Assembly: GCA_016703325.1 (NCBI GenBank)
Contig: JADJCH010000030.1
Span: 1-64,000, forward strand
Direction of reading: 5' to 3'
DNA: 64,000 nucleotides
Source: Burkholderiales bacterium
GTDB taxonomy: Bacteria; Pseudomonadota; Gammaproteobacteria; Burkholderiales; Burkholderiaceae_C
Both the position numbers and the translations under genes were made by a program. Each line of letters opens with the position of its first letter. Within the stretch, counting starts at the first letter, position 1. The notes under the pieces were generated by a model. That model was given only the letters and a program-made list of their open reading frames with translations, searched no databases and was not told where the DNA came from. Of this stretch, positions 33,438 to 44,606 are shown piece after piece.

Positions 33438-34088
33438 GTGGATGTGAACCCAACCCGGATCCTTCAAGTGGCCCTGGTCGATGACCACGCGGTGGTGCGC
33501 CTGGGTTGGCGCCGCCTGATCGAGCTGGAGCCCGACCTGCGGGTGGTGACCGAGTGCGGCGACGGTGCCCAGGCACTGGCCGCCCTGACGGGACAGGATG
33601 CACCGGCGGTGGATGTACTGGTGCTTGATCTGTCCATGCCTGGGTCCAACGGCCTGGATCTGCTGCGCCAGCTGCATCAGCGTGGTACGGGGCTGCGGGT
33701 GGTGGTCTCCAGCATGCACGACGGCCCGGCCATGGTGGCCCAGGTGCTGCGCGCCGGTGCCGCCGGCTTTGTCCCCAAGAGCGCAGACCCGCAGCGGCTG
33801 ATCGACGCCATCCGCACCGTGGCGGCCGGCGGCAGCGCCGTGCCCCCGGCGCTGGCCGACGCCGCACGCTCGCTGGGCAGCCGTCTGCCGCACGAGAGTC
33901 TCACCCCGCGGGAGGCGGAGGTGCTGCACCACCTGCTCGCAGGCGACTCGATCGAGGCCATCGCCCGGGCAATGGGGCTGAGCGACAAGACGGTGTCCAA
34001 CCACCAGACCCTGGTGCGCCAGAAACTCGGTGTCGGCAACGCCCGGGAGCTGCTGCGTTACGGGCAGGAGCATGGTCTGATCGATTGA
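33438..34088 (+). CDS. LuxR-type response regulator
   Basis: This 216-residue regulator has a receiver domain (about 7-125) with the acidic pair DD near residue 15, a phospho-acceptor Asp64 in LVLDLSMPG and a conserved lysine in GFVPKSAD. A LuxR-type helix-turn-helix follows (about 150-212: LTPREAEVLHHLLAGDSIEAIA). It starts at a GTG 15 bases after the kinase stop; a second GTG two codons on is possible. It should be phosphorylated by the upstream kinase and control transcription. Its targets may include the TonB receptor gene that follows, but that is only positional. Confidence 0.9.
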   Translation: MDVNPTRILQVALVDDHAVVRLGWRRLIELEPDLRVVTECGDGAQALAALTGQDAPAVDVLVLDLSMPGSNGLDLLRQLHQRGTGLRVVVSSMHDGPAMVAQVLRAGAAGFVPKSADPQRLIDAIRTVAAGGSAVPPALADAARSLGSRLPHESLTPREAEVLHHLLAGDSIEAIARAMGLSDKTVSNHQTLVRQKLGVGNARELLRYGQEHGLID

Positions 34089-34301
34089 GAACCCGCCGGC
34101 GCCCGATGCCGCCGCGGCGCACAGGGTCAACCCTGGGGCGCTGTGGGCCGCTTCCGACAGGGGCGACTGGGGCTTTCCTGGGGTCGGGAAGAATTCCCTG
34201 GTGGGTGCGGGACACGTTTTCTAACGTGTAGGCATCGCCTGTTCAACCTGATCCCCTTCACAGCCGGATCCGACGGGCTCGCACTCCACACCCGATCCGC
34301 C

Positions 34302-36641
34302 ATGACTGCTGCCCACGCCCGAAACCGCTCTGCCTGTGACCTGAACCTTCAACCTCATCGCCTGGCCTGGGCGGCCTGCCTGGCGGCCGGTGTGATCGGC
34401 AGCGCCTGGGCGCAGGCGCCGGCCGCGATCCCCACCGCGGCACCCGGCGCGGCACTGGAGAGGGTGGAGATCGTCGGCAGCAGCCCGGTGCCCGGCACGG
34501 GCATCGAACGCGACAAGGTGCCCGGCAACGTCCAACATCTGGGCGCAGCCAAGCTGCGCGAGGCCGACGCCCGCAACCTGCCGGATCTGCTGCGCTCCCA
34601 GGTGGGCGGCGTCAACGTGGTCGAGACCCAGGGCAACCCCTACCAGCTGGAAGTGAACTACCGCGGCTTCAACGCCAGCCCGCTGCTGGGTCAGCCGCAG
34701 GGCCTGTCGGTGTTCCTGGACGGCGTGCGGCTGAACGAAGCCTTCGGTGACGTGGTCAACTGGGACCTGGTGCCGCGCAACGCCCTGTCCAGCCTGACGG
34801 TGATGCCCGGCTCCAACCCGGTGTTCGGCCTGAACACACTGGGCGGTGCCCTGGTGCTGGGCACCAAGAGCGGTGATACCCACCCGGGCAGCGAGGTTGA
34901 GCTGGGGATCGGCTCCTTCGGCCGCCGCAGCCTGGAGCTGTCGCATGGCCGCAGCCTGGGTGAGATGACGCATCTCTTCGTGGCAGCGGCCCTGCACAAG
35001 GAGGACGGCTGGCGTGACCACTCGCCCAGCGATGTACGCCAGCTTTTCGTCAAGCTCAACGGCCGCGATGGCCCGCTCGACTGGTCGGCCAGCGTGATGG
35101 GTGCCGACAACGACCTGATCGGCAATGGCCTGTTGCCGGTGTCGATGCTGGAGGTGGACCGCACGCAGGTCTACACCCGACCGGACCAGACCCTGAACCG
35201 CCTGGCCGGGCTGAACCTGCGCGCCGGCTGGGACCTGGGCGACGGTGCCCGTGTCGATGCCCAGGCCCATCTGCGCCGGCTCCAGGCCCGCACCGTCAAC
35301 GGCGACCTCAACGACGAATGGGATGGCCTCTCGGAAGAGACGGGGGTCGAGAACCGCAGCCGCGGCACGCAGACCGGCTCCGGCCTGACGCTGCAGTGGC
35401 AGAAGCGCAGTGCAGAACGCTTCATCGTGATCGGCGCCTCTCATGAACGCGGCCGCACCGAGTTCGAGCAGTCCGAGGCCGAAGGTGAACTCGACGATAC
35501 CCGCGCCGTCACCGAGGTGGAAGAAGAGGAGCTGAATGCGGCCATCCGCGGGAACAGCCGCACGAGCAGCCTGTACGCCACCGGCACCTTCCAGGTCCGC
35601 CCGGACCTGGCCGTCACCGCCTCCGGCCGCTACAACCACACCCGGGTGACGACGGTGGATGTGGGCCGTCAACAGGGCCTGACCACCGAGCTGGACAGCG
35701 ACCACAGCTTCAAGGCCTTCAACCCCGCCCTGGGCGCGGTCTGGCAGGTGCGCAACGGCTGGAGCGTCTACGCCAATGCCAGCCAGGGCAACCGCGCACC
35801 GAGCCCGATCGAGCTGGGATGCTCCGACCCTGAACAGCCCTGCCTGCTGCCCAATGCGCTGCAGGCCGACCCCCCGCTCAAGCAGGTGATCTCCCGCAGC
35901 ATCGAGGCCGGCGTGCGCGGGCCGCTCGCCGCCGGCTGGCGCTGGCAGGCGGGGCTGTTCAGCACCACCAACCACGACGACATCCTCTTCGTCAGCAACC
36001 AGCGCGCCGCCGGCTACTTCACCAACGCCGGGCGCACGCGCCGCCAGGGCCTGGAGTTTGGCCTGACGGGCCGGGAGGGCCGCTTCGATGCCGCCTTCCA
36101 CTACACCCGCCTGGATGCCACCTTCCGCAGCGGCACCTGCCTGGTCTCCGAAGCCAACAGCAGCGCCGAATCCGGCGCCAGCTGCACCGGCGACGACGAG
36201 ATCGAAGTGGGCAAGGGCAACCGCCTGCCCGGGATCCCGCAGCACATCCTCAAGCTGGACCTGGGCTGGAAGCTGCTGCCCCAGTTGCGCGTGGGTGCCA
36301 ATGTACAGGCGCAGTCGTCGGTCTACCTGCGCGGCAACGAGAACAACCAGCATCAGGCCGATGGTGTCGACTACTTCGGCAGCGGCAAGGCCGGCGGCTT
36401 TGCGCTGCTGAACCTGAACGCCAGCTGGAACTTCGCCCCCGGCTGGACCCTGCTGGGCAAGGTGCACAACGTGTTGGACCGCCACGCGGCCACCGGCGGA
36501 CTGCTGGGTGAGAACGCCTTCGACGCCACCGGTACCCTGCAGGCGCCGGCCAACTGGCGCGACGAGTCCTTCCTGGCACCCACCACGCCGCGTTCGTTTG
36601 CGCTGGCCCTGCGCTGGGTACCGGGCGCCGGTGAAAAGTGA
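34302..36641 (+). CDS. TonB-dependent outer-membrane receptor
   Basis: The 779-residue receptor has a signal peptide (AACLAAGVIGSAWAQ, cleavage about residue 39), a plug domain (ERVEIVGSSPVPGTGI, DLLRSQVGGVNVVETQGNP) and a large beta-barrel. The plug motif RGFNASPLLGQPQGLSVFLDG is typical of a siderophore or metal-complex receptor subfamily. Barrel end motifs include NVLDRHAATGG near the C-terminus, but the last residues are GAGEK rather than an aromatic residue, which is slightly unusual. The start at 34302 follows a long non-homologous upstream extension in the same frame and gives the signal peptide. The ligand is unknown. Confidence 0.87.
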   Translation: MTAAHARNRSACDLNLQPHRLAWAACLAAGVIGSAWAQAPAAIPTAAPGAALERVEIVGSSPVPGTGIERDKVPGNVQHLGAAKLREADARNLPDLLRSQVGGVNVVETQGNPYQLEVNYRGFNASPLLGQPQGLSVFLDGVRLNEAFGDVVNWDLVPRNALSSLTVMPGSNPVFGLNTLGGALVLGTKSGDTHPGSEVELGIGSFGRRSLELSHGRSLGEMTHLFVAAALHKEDGWRDHSPSDVRQLFVKLNGRDGPLDWSASVMGADNDLIGNGLLPVSMLEVDRTQVYTRPDQTLNRLAGLNLRAGWDLGDGARVDAQAHLRRLQARTVNGDLNDEWDGLSEETGVENRSRGTQTGSGLTLQWQKRSAERFIVIGASHERGRTEFEQSEAEGELDDTRAVTEVEEEELNAAIRGNSRTSSLYATGTFQVRPDLAVTASGRYNHTRVTTVDVGRQQGLTTELDSDHSFKAFNPALGAVWQVRNGWSVYANASQGNRAPSPIELGCSDPEQPCLLPNALQADPPLKQVISRSIEAGVRGPLAAGWRWQAGLFSTTNHDDILFVSNQRAAGYFTNAGRTRRQGLEFGLTGREGRFDAAFHYTRLDATFRSGTCLVSEANSSAESGASCTGDDEIEVGKGNRLPGIPQHILKLDLGWKLLPQLRVGANVQAQSSVYLRGNENNQHQADGVDYFGSGKAGGFALLNLNASWNFAPGWTLLGKVHNVLDRHAATGGLLGENAFDATGTLQAPANWRDESFLAPTTPRSFALALRWVPGAGEK

Positions 36642-36684
36642 TGCATTGCGCAAGCAGAACTACCTGAAGCATCCGCCCGGCAGA

Positions 36685-36716
36685 GGGAGAAACCCCCTGT
36701 GGGAGGGTTTTCTCCC
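36685..36716. terminator. Hairpin between the TonB receptor and the PAS kinase genes
   Basis: GGGAGAAACCC (36685-36695) pairs with GGGTTTTCTCCC (36705-36716) with one bulge and an internal loop of nine bases. It lies 43 bases after the receptor stop. The T-rich arm is inside the stem rather than after it, so it may be a terminator for the receptor or a structural element before the next gene. Confidence 0.45.
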
Positions 36717-36754
36717 AGCTTGAAGTTCCCCATCGGGTAACCACAATCGGGCGG

Positions 36755-38922
<2,168 letters not shown>

Positions 38923-38926
<4 letters not shown>

Positions 38927-39984
38927 ACAGCCCCGCCTCGCGCCCCGAACGCCTCCTGATCGTCGATGACGAACCGGCCAACCTCAAGCTGCTCGACCGC
39001 ATGCTGCGCAGCCAGGGTTACCACCGGCTGGATCTGGTCGGCGACCCGCGTCAGGTGCTGGAGCGTTACCAGCAGGACCGCCCCGACCTGATCCTGCTGG
39101 ACATCAACATGCCGCACCTGGATGGCTTCGAGGTGATGCGCAGGCTGCGCGCGCTCGACGACCCGCTGCTGCCGCCGATCGTCATCCTCACCGCGCAGAG
39201 CAGCCGGGACTTCCTGCTGCCGGCGCTGGCCGGCGGGGCCAGGGATTTCATCGCCAAACCCTTCGACCGCAACGAGCTGCTGATGCGCGTGCGCAACCTG
39301 CTGGACGCCCAGCTGGCGCACCGCATGCTGTTCGACCAGGCCGCCACCCTGGAGGCCCTGGTGCGCGAACGCACCGCAGAACTGCGCCGCACCCAGCTGG
39401 AGGTGGTGCAGCGCCTGGGCATGGCCGCGGAGTACCGCGATGTGGAAACCGGCAACCACATCCTGCGCATGAGCCACACCTGCGCCCTGCTGGCCCGCCA
39501 CATCGGCTGGAGCGAAACCCAGGCCGACCTCCTGCTGCACGCCAGCCCGATGCACGACATCGGCAAGATCGGCGTCCCCGACCGGGTGCTGCTCAAACCC
39601 GGCGCGCTGGACGCCCAGGAGTGGGCGCTGATGCAGCAGCACACCGTCATCGGCGCCAAGCTGCTGGGCGGCGACGACTCGGCCCTGATGTGCATGGCGC
39701 GCGACATCGCGCTGTACCACCACGAAAAGTGGGACGGCAGTGGCTACCCGGCGCAACTGGCTGGCGAGGCCATTCCGGCGGCCGCCCGCATCGCCGCGGT
39801 GGCCGACGTGTTCGACGCCCTCACCTCTGCCCGGCCCTACAAGAAGGCCTGGACGGTGGAAGACGCCGTGCGCTTTCTGCAGGAGCAGTCCGGGCGTCAC
39901 TTCGAGCCCCACCTGGTGGCAGCCTTCATGACCCTGCTGCCCCAGGTGCTGGCCATTCGGGAGCGCTTTGGCGAGCCGGTGTGA
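38923..39984 (+). CDS. HD-GYP response regulator (RpfG-type c-di-GMP phosphodiesterase)
   Basis: The 353-residue protein has a receiver domain (about 10-130) with Asp60 in LILLDINMPHLDG as phospho-acceptor, and a C-terminal HD-GYP domain. The catalytic motif is HDIGKIG, and the GYP signature is WDGSGYP (about 272-278). HD-GYP proteins hydrolyse cyclic-di-GMP to GMP in two steps. It overlaps the upstream kinase gene by four bases, so that kinase is its probable phosphodonor. Ten-base tandem repeats run through its last codons and stop. Confidence 0.92.
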
Positions 39985-40010
39985 GCCGGTGTGAACTGGT
40001 GTGAACCGGT
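39971..40010. repeat. Four tandem copies of a 10-bp unit across a gene end
   Basis: The unit GTGAGCCGGT, with variants GCGAGCCGGT, GTGAACTGGT and GTGAACCGGT, repeats four times in register. The first copies encode the last residues of the HD-GYP protein (GEPV), the stop codon falls in the second copy, and each copy carries a further TGA. It is likely a slippage product. Confidence 0.55.
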
Positions 40011-40013
40011 GGT

Positions 40014-40039
40014 TTCAGCGCTGAGTTTCATGCGCTGAA
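40014..40039. terminator. Bidirectional hairpin between convergent genes
   Basis: TTCAGCGC (40014-40021) pairs perfectly with GCGCTGAA (40032-40039) around a ten-base loop, 16 bases before the end of the kinase gene on the other strand. Location between two convergent genes suggests a shared terminator, although no long T run follows. Confidence 0.6.
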
Positions 40040-40055
40040 GTTGCGGCGCTGCGGT

Positions 40056-41798
40056 TCAGGCGCCGGGGCGCGACAGCAGCAGGCCAGCCAGCACCAGCAC
40101 CGCCAGGCCCAGCAGCACGCTGAGCCCCTGCCAGAAGCGCAGCGGATCGCGTTCGATCAAGGCCGGCATCCGCTGGCCCTGGAACTCGCTGCCGGGAGAG
40201 TGCAGGTCGGCGATGAATTCGGTCAGCACCGCCTGGCGTTTGTGCGGCTGCGGGTGCAGGGCCTTGCGCAGCACCGCATCCAGCCAGGCCGGCAGATCCG
40301 GCCGCAGGGAGCGGATCGGCACGCAGCGCAGCGACTGCACGTCGCGCGGGTTGCGCAATCGGGTCACCTGCAGCCCGTAGGGCAGCTGGCCGCACAGCAT
40401 CTGGTAGGTCAGCACCGCCAGCGAAAAAAGGTCCGAGGCCGCCGTGCCGCCATCGCCCAGGAAATACTCCGGCGCGGTGTACTGCAGGGAGCCCACCAGG
40501 GCCGTGGCCCGTGCTTCGGAGCTGCCCTCGGTGAGCCCGGCCACGTGCACCGAGCCAAAATCGATGATCTTGGCCGTGCCGCCGCGGTCGATCATGATGT
40601 TCTCCGGCCGCAGGTCCTGGTGCAGCATCTCCTTGCGGTGAAAGGCCTGCAGCCCCTTGGCGATCTGTTCGACCAGGGCTCGTACCTCGCTGAGCTCCGG
40701 GCGGGGGTGGTCGATCATCCACTGCGCCAGCGTGCCGCCTTCCACCGCCTCCATGGCCACGAACAGGTGCTCGCGCGGCCGCTCGTTGTCCACGGCCTGC
40801 AGCACATGCGGGCTGTCCAGCCGGCGGGCCACCCACTCCTCCAGCAGGAAGCGATCGAGGTGCTCGGGCTGCTCCTGCATCTCCACCGCCGGGGTCTTGA
40901 TGACACACCTGCGACCGGAGGCGTCCTCGTTGGCCAGGTAGACGTGGCTGCGGGCGCTGGCGTGCAGCTCCCGGACGATGGTGTATCCCTCGAACGCCTG
41001 CCGCTCGGTCAGCACCGGCGGCAGCTTCAGGCCCAGGCGCTGCACCGGCAACTGGGCGGCTTCCAGCTCAGGCAGCGCGTCGATGCGCAACAGCTGCAGC
41101 GTGATGTTGTCGTCGCTGCCGTTGTCGTAGGCCCGCTGCGCCAGGGCCTGCGCGGCAGCGCCCAGGTCGTCCACATGCTGCTGCAGCGCGTCGCGCACAG
41201 CGGCGGCATCCAGGAACTCGTAGGCCCCGTCGGTGGCCAGCAGGTAGACCTCCCCCACCTCCGCCGTCCAGCTGCCGTAGTCGATCTCGACGCTGGCCGC
41301 AGCCCCCAGGGCCCGGCCCAGGTAGGACTCGGCCGAGGACAGCCGCACCCGGTGGTCCTCGGTCAACTGCTCCAGCGCGTGGGGGTGGACGCGGTAGATG
41401 CGCGAGTCCCCCACATGCAGCAGGTGCAGCTCCCGGCCCTTGAGAACCAGGGCGCTGAAGGTGCAGACGTAGCCGCGGTCGGGGTGGAAGCGGGCATCGC
41501 TGCGCTGCGTCTGCGCATGCAGCCAGGAATTCATCGCCATCAGCACCCGCTGCGCCGCACGGCGCACCGGCCAGGCCTCGGAGGTGTTGTAGTAGTCCTC
41601 CAGGAAACCGCGCACCGCTGCGGCACTGGCCACCTGGCTGACCTCGCTGCTGCCGATGCCGTCGGCCAGCGCCACCGCGAGACCCTTGAGCTGCAAGGGC
41701 CTGCCTTCGGGCAGCACGGCCCCATGGAAATCCTGGTTGACCGGGTGTCGCCCAGCCAGCGAATGCTGGCCCAGGCTCACCCGCAGCAAGGTGGCCAT
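40056..41798 (-). CDS. Second PP2C-type phosphatase / Ser-Thr kinase fusion
   Basis: This 580-residue protein has the same plan as the one at 21167. A PP2C phosphatase (1-245) carries HPVNQDFHG, ALADGIGSSE, HVGDSRIYRV, LLATDGAYEF and DDNITLQLL. A kinase domain (about 265-530) has CVIKTP, DFGSVHVAG and SLQYTAPEYF, and a C-terminal membrane helix follows (GLSVLLGLAVLVLAGLLL). The catalytic loop reads HQDLRPENIM, so the HRD arginine is Gln, and the glycine-rich loop is degenerate (ELHASARSHVYL). Activity may therefore be altered. It follows the focA-type channel gene by 61 bases on the same strand and is probably cotranscribed, as the other copy neighbours the nitrate transporter. Confidence 0.87.
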   Translation of the reverse strand: MATLLRVSLGQHSLAGRHPVNQDFHGAVLPEGRPLQLKGLAVALADGIGSSEVSQVASAAAVRGFLEDYYNTSEAWPVRRAAQRVLMAMNSWLHAQTQRSDARFHPDRGYVCTFSALVLKGRELHLLHVGDSRIYRVHPHALEQLTEDHRVRLSSAESYLGRALGAAASVEIDYGSWTAEVGEVYLLATDGAYEFLDAAAVRDALQQHVDDLGAAAQALAQRAYDNGSDDNITLQLLRIDALPELEAAQLPVQRLGLKLPPVLTERQAFEGYTIVRELHASARSHVYLANEDASGRRCVIKTPAVEMQEQPEHLDRFLLEEWVARRLDSPHVLQAVDNERPREHLFVAMEAVEGGTLAQWMIDHPRPELSEVRALVEQIAKGLQAFHRKEMLHQDLRPENIMIDRGGTAKIIDFGSVHVAGLTEGSSEARATALVGSLQYTAPEYFLGDGGTAASDLFSLAVLTYQMLCGQLPYGLQVTRLRNPRDVQSLRCVPIRSLRPDLPAWLDAVLRKALHPQPHKRQAVLTEFIADLHSPGSEFQGQRMPALIERDPLRFWQGLSVLLGLAVLVLAGLLLSRPGA

Positions 41799-41859
41799 CT
41801 TCAACCGCCTGCGATCTGCGCACTGCCGGACAGGCTGCGCATGCTCAAGCCCCCCGCCT

Positions 41860-42675
41860 TCACGCTGCCTGGATGCGCTTGGGCGCCTTCTTGTAGTGGG
41901 TGGAGTACAACGTGGCGCCCACAAAGGTCAGGCCGCCCACCAGGTTGCCCAGCACGGTGGGGATCTCGTTCCACAGCATGTAGTCCATGAAGGTGAACTG
42001 GCCACCCAGCATCAGGCCGGAGGGGAACAGGTACATGTTGACGATGCTGTGCTCGAAACCCATGTAGAAGAACACCAGGATGGGCATCCACATCGCGATC
42101 ACCTTGCCGGACACGCTGGTGGACATCATCGCGGCCACCACGCCGGTGGAGACCATCCAGTTGCACATCACCGCCCGCACGAACAGCGTCAGCATGCCGC
42201 CCGCGCCGTGCGCAGCGTAGCCGACCGTGCGGCCCTCGCCGATGTGGCCGATCTTCTGGCCGACGGCGTTGGGCGCCTCGGTGAAGCCGCTGGTGAAGAT
42301 GATGGCCATGAACACCGCCACCGTCATTGCACCGGCGAAGTTGCCGCAGAACACCAGCGACCAGTTGCGCATCACACCGCTCCAGGTCGCACCGGGGCGC
42401 TTGTCCATCACCGCCAGCGGGGCCAGCGTGAACACCCCCGTGAGCAAATCGAAACCCAGCAGGTAGAGGATGCAGAAACCCACCGGAAACAGCAGCGCAC
42501 CGATCAGCGGGTTGCCGGTGTTGACCGTGACCGTCACGGCAAAGGCCGCTGCCAGGGCCAGGATGGCGCCGGCCATGTAGGCCCGGATGAGGGTGTCCTT
42601 GGTGGACATCAGCAGCTTGGATTCACCGGCGTCCACCATCTTGGTGACGAACTCGGAAGGGGCGAGGTAGGCCAT
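41860..42675 (-). CDS. Formate/nitrite transporter family channel (probable nitrite, NirC/FocA type)
   Basis: The 271-residue protein is a pentameric FNT-family channel subunit with six hydrophobic helices. It starts MAYLAPSEFVTKMVDAGESKL. The FNT signatures GFDLLTGVFTLAPL and NWSLVFCGNFAGA lie in the middle, and the late signature FEHSIVNMYLFP (about 205-216) includes the pore histidine. Nitrite transport is favoured because nirBD and a NIT-ANTAR regulator precede it; formate cannot be excluded. An in-frame ATG at 42696 would add seven residues. It is expressed from its own sigma-54 promoter at 42919-42934. Confidence 0.88.
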   Translation of the reverse strand: MAYLAPSEFVTKMVDAGESKLLMSTKDTLIRAYMAGAILALAAAFAVTVTVNTGNPLIGALLFPVGFCILYLLGFDLLTGVFTLAPLAVMDKRPGATWSGVMRNWSLVFCGNFAGAMTVAVFMAIIFTSGFTEAPNAVGQKIGHIGEGRTVGYAAHGAGGMLTLFVRAVMCNWMVSTGVVAAMMSTSVSGKVIAMWMPILVFFYMGFEHSIVNMYLFPSGLMLGGQFTFMDYMLWNEIPTVLGNLVGGLTFVGATLYSTHYKKAPKRIQAA

Positions 42676-42849
42676 GAGGGTCTTTCCAGCCTCCATCGCT
42701 CAGCACTGCACTCGTGGTGGTGAGCGGCATGAAGGCCCTGGGTCAAGGAAACAAGAGCTGGGCGGCTGAAGCAGCACCGTGCGGCAAACCAACTCGCCAT
42801 CGTGTGCGGCCATGTGCCCTGCGATTGCAGTTCAGCGGGAGCCAGCTGA

Positions 42850-42895
42850 GGCATCTCTGCCGCATACCGGTTCAATCCAGACCTTCATCGGTCTG
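42850..42895 (-). promoter_or_regulatory. Leader hairpins of the FNT channel gene, possible ANTAR target
   Basis: On the minus strand the leader first folds CAGACC/GGTCTG (42895-42878) with the six-base loop GATGAA, then GGC/GCC (42861-42850) with loop AGAGAT. The first stem is strong but its loop starts with G, while the second has the correct A1 and G4 but a weak stem with a nearby mismatch. The arrangement resembles an ANTAR target less closely than the nasA leader does. Confidence 0.35.
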
Positions 42896-42918
42896 TTTCG
42901 CCGCATCAGTTCACATGA

Positions 42919-42934
42919 AGCAAATTTTGGGCCA
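42919..42934 (-). promoter_or_regulatory. Sigma-54 (-24/-12) promoter of the FNT channel gene
   Basis: The minus strand reads TGGCCCAAAATTTGCT, with GG and GC ten bases apart and the -12 TTGCT perfect. Transcription should begin near 42908, 13 bases before the first leader hairpin. About 70 bases upstream, at 42999-43028, TGGTGCA and TGCACCA form an inverted repeat with a 16-base spacer that could belong to an enhancer-binding site. Confidence 0.75.
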
Positions 42935-43035
42935 CCGGCAAACAGGGAACTGCGGGACGCTGCGCTCTGCTGCCTGGGGTCGAGCGCCGGCACAGCGATG
43001 GTGCAGTGCAACCTCAGTCGATGCACCAGATGTGC

Positions 43036-44490
43036 TCACCTGCCCCGAGACGGATCCGCACCGCCGCGCAACGCGCCCGGAGTACGGCGTTGCCCTGCAT
43101 CGGGCTCTCGCCCCGTACCCGAAACCACTTGGCTGAGGTCAGGCAGCGCCAGCAAGGCCTGCGCCACCTCGACGAGGCGGCGGTTCTGATCCATCGAAGC
43201 CTTCTGCAGCGTACGGAAGGCCAGTTCCTCGCTCAGCCCGATGCGCGACATCAGCACGGCTTTGGCACGGTCAACCAACCTGCGTTCGGCCAGTGTGCGG
43301 CGGGTGGCCTCCAGTTCGGCCTCGACCTGTGACAGCCGTGCCGACTGCTGGCGCAACAGCTCCTGCAGTCCTGCGGCCTCGGGGTGAGCAGCCGCCGGGT
43401 CGTCGATCCAGGAGGCTGGGGCCGTTGCCTGGATCAGCGTCGGCACCGGCTGTGTGGGCAGCTCCGGATCCAAAAAACGCGCCGCCGCGTCGGCATGCGC
43501 CGGCGGGCGTTGCCGCAGATGCAGCAGCAGGCCCTGCGAATCCTGCAGCTCCTGTTCGGCCTGCAGCACCTGCCGGTCGCACTCCTCGCGCAGCTGCCGG
43601 ACCAGCTCTTCCTGCAGCCGCCTCAGGCCACCGATGCGTTGACTGCACACCTCAAACCAGACGTCACACTCCCGCGGCTCCAGCGCTGCCCCGCTGCGCG
43701 CGCTGCACAGCCGGCGCCTCAGGCGTTCCAGATGAATCAGTTCCGGCGCCTGCTGCGCGGCGTTCCAGCGCTCCAGCAGTTCACCCTGCACAAACGCTTC
43801 GAACACGCCCAGGCTGCGCTCCTGCGCGTCGATCAGACTGTGAAGCTGCTGTTGACGAACCTCATCACAGCGGCCGCCGGCAAACAGCTCAACACCCACC
43901 AGCCGCTCCTGCCCCGTCAGCTCCGTGCCCTGCACCAAATGCAACAGGGCCACCAGCAGCCGGGAGATGGCCGGCAGCAGCGCCGCATCGGCCAGCTCGC
44001 CGATCAACTCCAGCAACCCGCCGATCAAACGGCTGTAGGCCGACACTGCCTCAACCGCAGAGACCTGTCGGGACTGGATGCGCCCGCGCAGCTCGTCCAG
44101 GCCCTCCAGACCCAACAACGCCCAGGCCATCAGGTCCAGCATGCGGGCACTGGAACCCTGCTGGGCCGACACGTGATGGGAAAAGCCGGCGCGCAGGGCC
44201 TGTTCGGCTGCGGCGGCTTCGTGCACCGCCTGCTCGCGCAACTGGACAAAGCGGGTTCCGCCGGTGCTCAGGCAAACGCTGGAGGCGCCCCGCTCGGTCT
44301 GCAGCACGTGGATCAGCCGACCGATCTGGTCCACCAACTCGGCGCGCCGCGCCAGGCGACGCGCCGAATCGATCTGCAGACGCTTGGAGCTGAGCAGCAG
44401 CGTGGACACCGACAAGGTGTCGCTCGGCGGCAGCGCTGGAACCGGGGACGAGTCCTCGGATTGGGCAGGATTTGAGCGGCGATCGGTCAT
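43036..44490 (-). CDS. nasR: NIT - ANTAR antiterminator, NasR-like
   Basis: The 484-residue protein has a nitrate/nitrite-sensing NIT domain in its N-terminal 300 residues (IHVLQTERGASSVCLS with AFVQGELLERWNA later) and a C-terminal ANTAR RNA-binding module (about 405-460: RRLVDRAKAVLMSRIGLSEELAF). In Klebsiella NasR, nitrate or nitrite binding to NIT frees ANTAR to bind two leader hairpins and prevent termination upstream of nas genes. It is cytoplasmic. It follows nirD by 108 bases and likely belongs to the nirBD transcript. The start at 44490 is preferred over 44547. Confidence 0.88.
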   Translation of the reverse strand: MTDRRSNPAQSEDSSPVPALPPSDTLSVSTLLLSSKRLQIDSARRLARRAELVDQIGRLIHVLQTERGASSVCLSTGGTRFVQLREQAVHEAAAAEQALRAGFSHHVSAQQGSSARMLDLMAWALLGLEGLDELRGRIQSRQVSAVEAVSAYSRLIGGLLELIGELADAALLPAISRLLVALLHLVQGTELTGQERLVGVELFAGGRCDEVRQQQLHSLIDAQERSLGVFEAFVQGELLERWNAAQQAPELIHLERLRRRLCSARSGAALEPRECDVWFEVCSQRIGGLRRLQEELVRQLREECDRQVLQAEQELQDSQGLLLHLRQRPPAHADAAARFLDPELPTQPVPTLIQATAPASWIDDPAAAHPEAAGLQELLRQQSARLSQVEAELEATRRTLAERRLVDRAKAVLMSRIGLSEELAFRTLQKASMDQNRRLVEVAQALLALPDLSQVVSGTGREPDAGQRRTPGALRGGADPSRGR

Positions 44491-44552
44491 CGCCGCAGAG
44501 TATCGGTCAAGCCGGGCCGCGGCGGGTTGGTGGGCCCGCTGCATCATCAGGA

Positions 44553-44606
44553 CCTCATGAAGGCCTCATGAAGGCCTCATCAATGTCTCATCAATGCCTC
44601 AACAGG
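44553..44606. repeat. About five tandem copies of an 11-bp unit after nirD
   Basis: Two exact copies of CCTCATGAAGG (44553-44563, 44564-44574) are followed by CCTCATCAATG, TCTCATCAATG and a partial CCTCAACAGG. The last copies overlap the end of nirD (stop at 44599). It sits in the gap to the NasR-like gene and resembles a local slippage repeat. Confidence 0.6.

Noticed and set aside
44553..44606. Tandem repeat as a CRISPR array
   Set aside because: The units are directly adjacent without spacers and no cas genes are present.
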